From assembly GCA_964588385.1 (NCBI GenBank), contig CAZPPG010000103.1, positions 1 to 9,177 of the forward strand: DNA of 9,177 nucleotides. Direction: 5' to 3'. Below, piece after piece: positions 7,389 through 9,177 of the stretch. This stretch comes from JAHBWV01 sp964588385. GTDB lineage: Bacteria > Planctomycetota > Phycisphaerae > Phycisphaerales > UBA1924. The notes beneath the pieces are model-generated. The model was not told the DNA's origin, searched no databases, and worked only from the letters and a program-made list of their open reading frames with translations. The number at the start of each line of letters is the position of its first letter. Position 1 is the stretch's first letter. Position numbers and translations under genes: made by a program.

Positions 7389-8103
7389 AGAGGTGCGACA
7401 GTTGCTCTCCGTCAAGGGCCTGGAGGCAGGCTACGGACAGAAGAAAGTCCTGAGCGGGATAAGCGTGGATGTCGGCGCGGGCGAGATTGTGGCCATAGTC
7501 GGGCACAACGGTGCTGGGAAGTCGACGTTCTTGCGCGCGATATTTGGCGTGTTGCCGATGTGGGCGGGCACTGTTGAGCTCGACGGCGCACCGATCAGAA
7601 CACCGACACCCGTGGGTCTACTACATGCCGGGGTTGCCTACGTCCCGCAGGGCAACCGAGTGTTCCCCGACCTGACAGTCCGCGAGAACCTTGAGGTCAG
7701 CTGCATGACGCTGTTGCGCGGCGAACGACCTGTGACCAGCGTCGAACGAGCGTTCGAACTGTTTCCGGCTCTTGCAATCCGCGCCGCGCAGCGCGCTAAT
7801 ACCCTCTCGGGAGGGGAGAAGCAGATGTTGGCGCTGGCCAGTGTCTTGGTCTTGTCTCCCCGACTGCTCCTCCTCGACGAGCCATCCCTCGGGCTTGCCC
7901 CACCGCTTGCCGCAAGCGTGTTGCAGAGGATCCAACAGATAAGCCTCGACTCCGGCGCGGCGGTGCTCATCGTCGAGCAAAAGATCCGTGAGGTCCTCAA
8001 GATCGCAAGACGGGTCTATGTGTTTCGGAGCGGGGGAGTGTCATTCTCAGGACCGACGGAGTCGTTGAGTGACGACGCGGTGCTGCGAGACGTCTTCTTG
8101 TAG
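7381..8103 (+). CDS. branched-chain amino-acid ABC transporter ATPase LivF
   Basis: LivF is the second nucleotide-binding subunit and pairs with LivG. Motifs are complete: Walker A GHNGAGKS (41-48), Q-loop Gln90 in YVPQGNRVFPDLTVREN, signature LSGGEKQ (142-148) and Walker B LLLLDEP (162-168) with Glu167. VEQ (198-200) sits at the H-loop, where LivF proteins characteristically carry Gln instead of His. No in-frame ATG exists near the start. I chose the TTG at 7381 because GGAGG (7370-7374) lies 6 bases upstream and it gives a family-typical 240 residues; GTG at 7393 is the alternative. The start lies inside the last codons of livG. It is the last gene of the operon, and no clear terminator follows. 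Confidence 0.93.
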   Translation: MAEEVRQLLSVKGLEAGYGQKKVLSGISVDVGAGEIVAIVGHNGAGKSTFLRAIFGVLPMWAGTVELDGAPIRTPTPVGLLHAGVAYVPQGNRVFPDLTVRENLEVSCMTLLRGERPVTSVERAFELFPALAIRAAQRANTLSGGEKQMLALASVLVLSPRLLLLDEPSLGLAPPLAASVLQRIQQISLDSGAAVLIVEQKIREVLKIARRVYVFRSGGVSFSGPTESLSDDAVLRDVFL

Positions 8104-8334
8104 AACATTCCGTCCCAGCCGCAGCAAGGGTTCCCAGTGTGGGCCTCGCCACGCGCAGGGCGAATGAGACTGCGCCGCAACGCCTTCACGCTGGGGCTAC
8201 CTCTTCGCGTCGCTTCCACCCCTCCCATCGTTGTGTGCCGCGGCGCTCTGGTTACGTGCGAGAGCGGGGGAGCTGCCCTGGGGGTTTGACCCACATTGAC
8301 CATTGACCTGGTCCAACGCGCTCCGGATGTGGGC
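8104..8334. other. intergenic spacer between operon and IS remnant
   Basis: I see no gene in this stretch. There is no convincing intrinsic terminator after livF, only a 4-bp CCCA/TGGG stem near 8132-8142 without a U-tract. The hexamer TTGACC occurs three times in 23 bases (starts 8286, 8296, 8303). The expected left end and N-terminal HTH region of the transposase orfA are missing, so the boundary with the IS remnant is a deletion or rearrangement junction near 8330. Confidence 0.4.
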
Positions 8335-9122
8335 AGCAAGGCGATGCTGCAGGACGTGCTGCGAAAAAAGCTGTGAAGCCTGCGCGGAAGCGTGCGTTGG
8401 TGGAGTACGTGCAGGCGGCGTACGGCGTGAGCGAGCGACGCGGGTGCACGGTGCTGACGTGCGCGCGGAGCACGCGGCGGTACCGGAGCGTTCGTCAGCC
8501 ATGCACCGAGTTGCGGATGCGGATCAAGGAGTTGGCGGCGACGAGGGTGACGTGGGGGTACCGGCGTCTGCACGTGCTGCTCGGCCGCGAGGGCTGGGGC
8601 GTGAACGCCAAGAAGGTGTACCGGATCTACCGGGAAGAGGGCCTGCCGATGCGGGCCAAGCGGCCGCGTCGGCACAAGGCCGCCCAGGTCCGGCAGCTCC
8701 GACCGACCGCAACAGAGCGTGATGAGCGGTGGAGCATGGACTTCATGTCCGACCAGCTCGGAGATGGACGACGGATCCGTGTGCTGACGATCGTCGATCA
8801 CTTCACTCGGGAGAGCATGGCGATGGAGGTCGGCCAATCGATGGGCAGCGCCGAGGTGATCGCGGTGCTGGATCGGCTGGGGAGGTTGCGAAGGAGGCCG
8901 CGGACGATCTCGGTGGACAACGGCCCGGAGTTCGCTTCGAAGGCACTGGATGCGTGGGCCTATCGCAAGGGCGTGACACTGGACTTCAGCCGCCCGGGAA
9001 AGCCGACAGACAACGCGGTGGTCGAGGCGTTCAATGCGCGGGCGCGGGCCGAATGCCTGAACGTGCACTGGTTCGAATCACTGGAAGAAGCCCGTGAAAC
9101 GATCGAGACCTGGCGGATCGAT
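8335..9122 (+). pseudogene. IS3-family (IS407-like) transposase OrfAB, truncated at both ends
   Basis: The last residues of OrfA survive as SKAMLQDVLRKKL (8335-8373, stop 8374-8376). OrfB then continues in the -1 frame from about 8373 (GTG overlapping the OrfA stop). OrfB shows the IS3-family order: GVSERRGC, RSTRRYR, ELRMRIKELA, WGYRRLHVLLGREGW, VYRIYREEGL, then the rve/DDE core with Asp123 (WSMDF), Asp182 (VDNGPEF) and Glu218 (NAVVEAFN). These counts start at 8373. Exactly 35 residues separate the second Asp from the Glu, as in the family's DD35E. RPGKPTDN and ECLN.HWF.SL are also typical. Normal OrfB is about 275-280 residues and ends with a DYN..RPH..LG block. Here homology stops at the Asp codon 9120-9122 (residue 250), where a second IS end begins. 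With the OrfA HTH also lost, the protein should be inactive. Confidence 0.85.
8335..9122 (+). mobile_element. IS3-family element remnant, IS407-like
   Basis: This is the body of an insertion sequence, defined by the OrfA tail and most of OrfB. The left terminal repeat and most of orfA are absent. The right terminal repeat is not inside the window; if it survives, it lies beyond the interrupting element at 9123. Its base composition and codon use (strong G/C third positions) look richer in GC than those of the transporter operon, consistent with separate origin. Assignment to the IS407 group rests on the protein motifs and is not a computed classification. Confidence 0.75.
8364..8370 (+). other. 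A6G slippery heptamer for -1 frameshift
   Basis: AAAAAAG lies at the end of the OrfA remnant. In the OrfA frame it reads A-AAA-AAG, and the OrfB frame is exactly -1 relative to it. This is the classic site at which IS3-family elements produce the OrfAB fusion transposase by programmed -1 ribosomal frameshifting. The OrfA stop (8374-8376) follows within two codons. It is a relic here, since orfA lacks its 5' part. Confidence 0.75.
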
Positions 9123-9177
9123 TGTAGTGCACCCCATCCCTTTGGACAAGTCGTAGCGCTATTCGCAGAGCGAGCGG
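9123..9177. mobile_element. terminal repeat of a second, IS150-like IS3-family element (partial)
   Basis: The sequence from 9123 starts TGTAGTGCACCCC and has TTGGAC shortly after (9142-9147). From memory, this closely matches the IS150-type terminal repeat, which begins TGTACTGCACCC and has TTGGAC at nearly the same distance. The match starts exactly where OrfB homology of the first element ends, so a nested insertion is the simplest reading. Only about 55 bases are in the window and the transposase genes are not seen. The alternative is a diverged OrfB C-terminus: the frame stays open and encodes PH and FAERA, loosely like the canonical ending. Confidence 0.6.

Noticed and set aside
8104..8160. 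An intrinsic terminator after livF
   Set aside because: Only a 4-bp stem is present and no U-tract follows.
8016..9068. A 350-codon open frame on the minus strand, rich in His/Arg/Pro
   Set aside because: It lies opposite the IS3 OrfB, whose DD35E motifs are clear. GC-rich transposase genes commonly leave long antisense frames, and the translation matches no family I know.
9123..9177. Reading 9123-9177 as the genuine OrfB C-terminus (PH and FAERA resemble the usual ending)
   Set aside because: It would need at least two in-frame deletions and many substitutions in 20 residues after a well-conserved stretch, whereas the DNA matches an IS150-type terminal repeat well. It is kept as an alternative in that entry.

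Overview
The window is GC-rich bacterial chromosomal DNA. It carries one tightly packed plus-strand operon of seven genes (562-8103), with a structured non-coding leader on the left and insertion-sequence (IS) debris on the right. The high GC, the Liv-type importer and the IS3-family remnant suit a large-genome soil or environmental bacterium (Proteobacteria- or Myxococcota-like). No rRNA or marker gene fixes the taxon, so this is a weak inference.

Layout. Positions 1-156 hold a GC-rich, hairpin-forming stretch with no recognisable gene, followed by a textbook Rho-independent terminator at 157-188, so transcription entering from the left probably stops there. Positions 189-561 are a leader without a convincing gene; it contains nested inverted repeats (478-529) just before the first gene. 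The operon then reads: periplasmic amino-acid-binding protein (562-1692); a 681-residue AAA+ ATPase built like a sigma-54 activator but without a GAFTGA loop or DNA-binding domain (1711-3756); a short alanyl-tRNA-synthetase paralogue (3756-4886); livH and livM permeases (4883-5758, 5760-6632); livG and livF ATPases (6639-7388, 7381-8103). Junctions are overlaps of 1, 4 and 8 bases or gaps of 18, 1 and 6 bases, which strongly supports one translationally coupled transcript. Positions 8104-8334 are an uninformative spacer. Positions 8335-9122 are an IS3-family (IS407-like) transposase remnant, truncated at its 5' end and apparently cut at its 3' end by the terminal repeat of a second, IS150-like element beginning at 9123.

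How the genes may work together. The importer is a complete branched-chain/hydrophobic amino-acid ABC system: binding protein, two permeases and two ATPases. What is unusual is that an AAA+ ATPase and an aminoacyl-tRNA-synthetase-like protein are embedded between the binding protein and the permeases with coupled translation. The synthetase paralogue keeps the class II fold signatures and part of the tRNA-recognition region but lacks the editing and C-Ala domains. Its ATP and amino-acid pockets are altered. The most economical inference is that it binds or activates the imported amino acid, or a derivative, either as a sensor or to make an aminoacyl product, and that the AAA+ protein is its ATP-driven partner or regulator. 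No mechanism can be read directly from the sequence. This three-part cassette is the most promising candidate for an undescribed system in the window.
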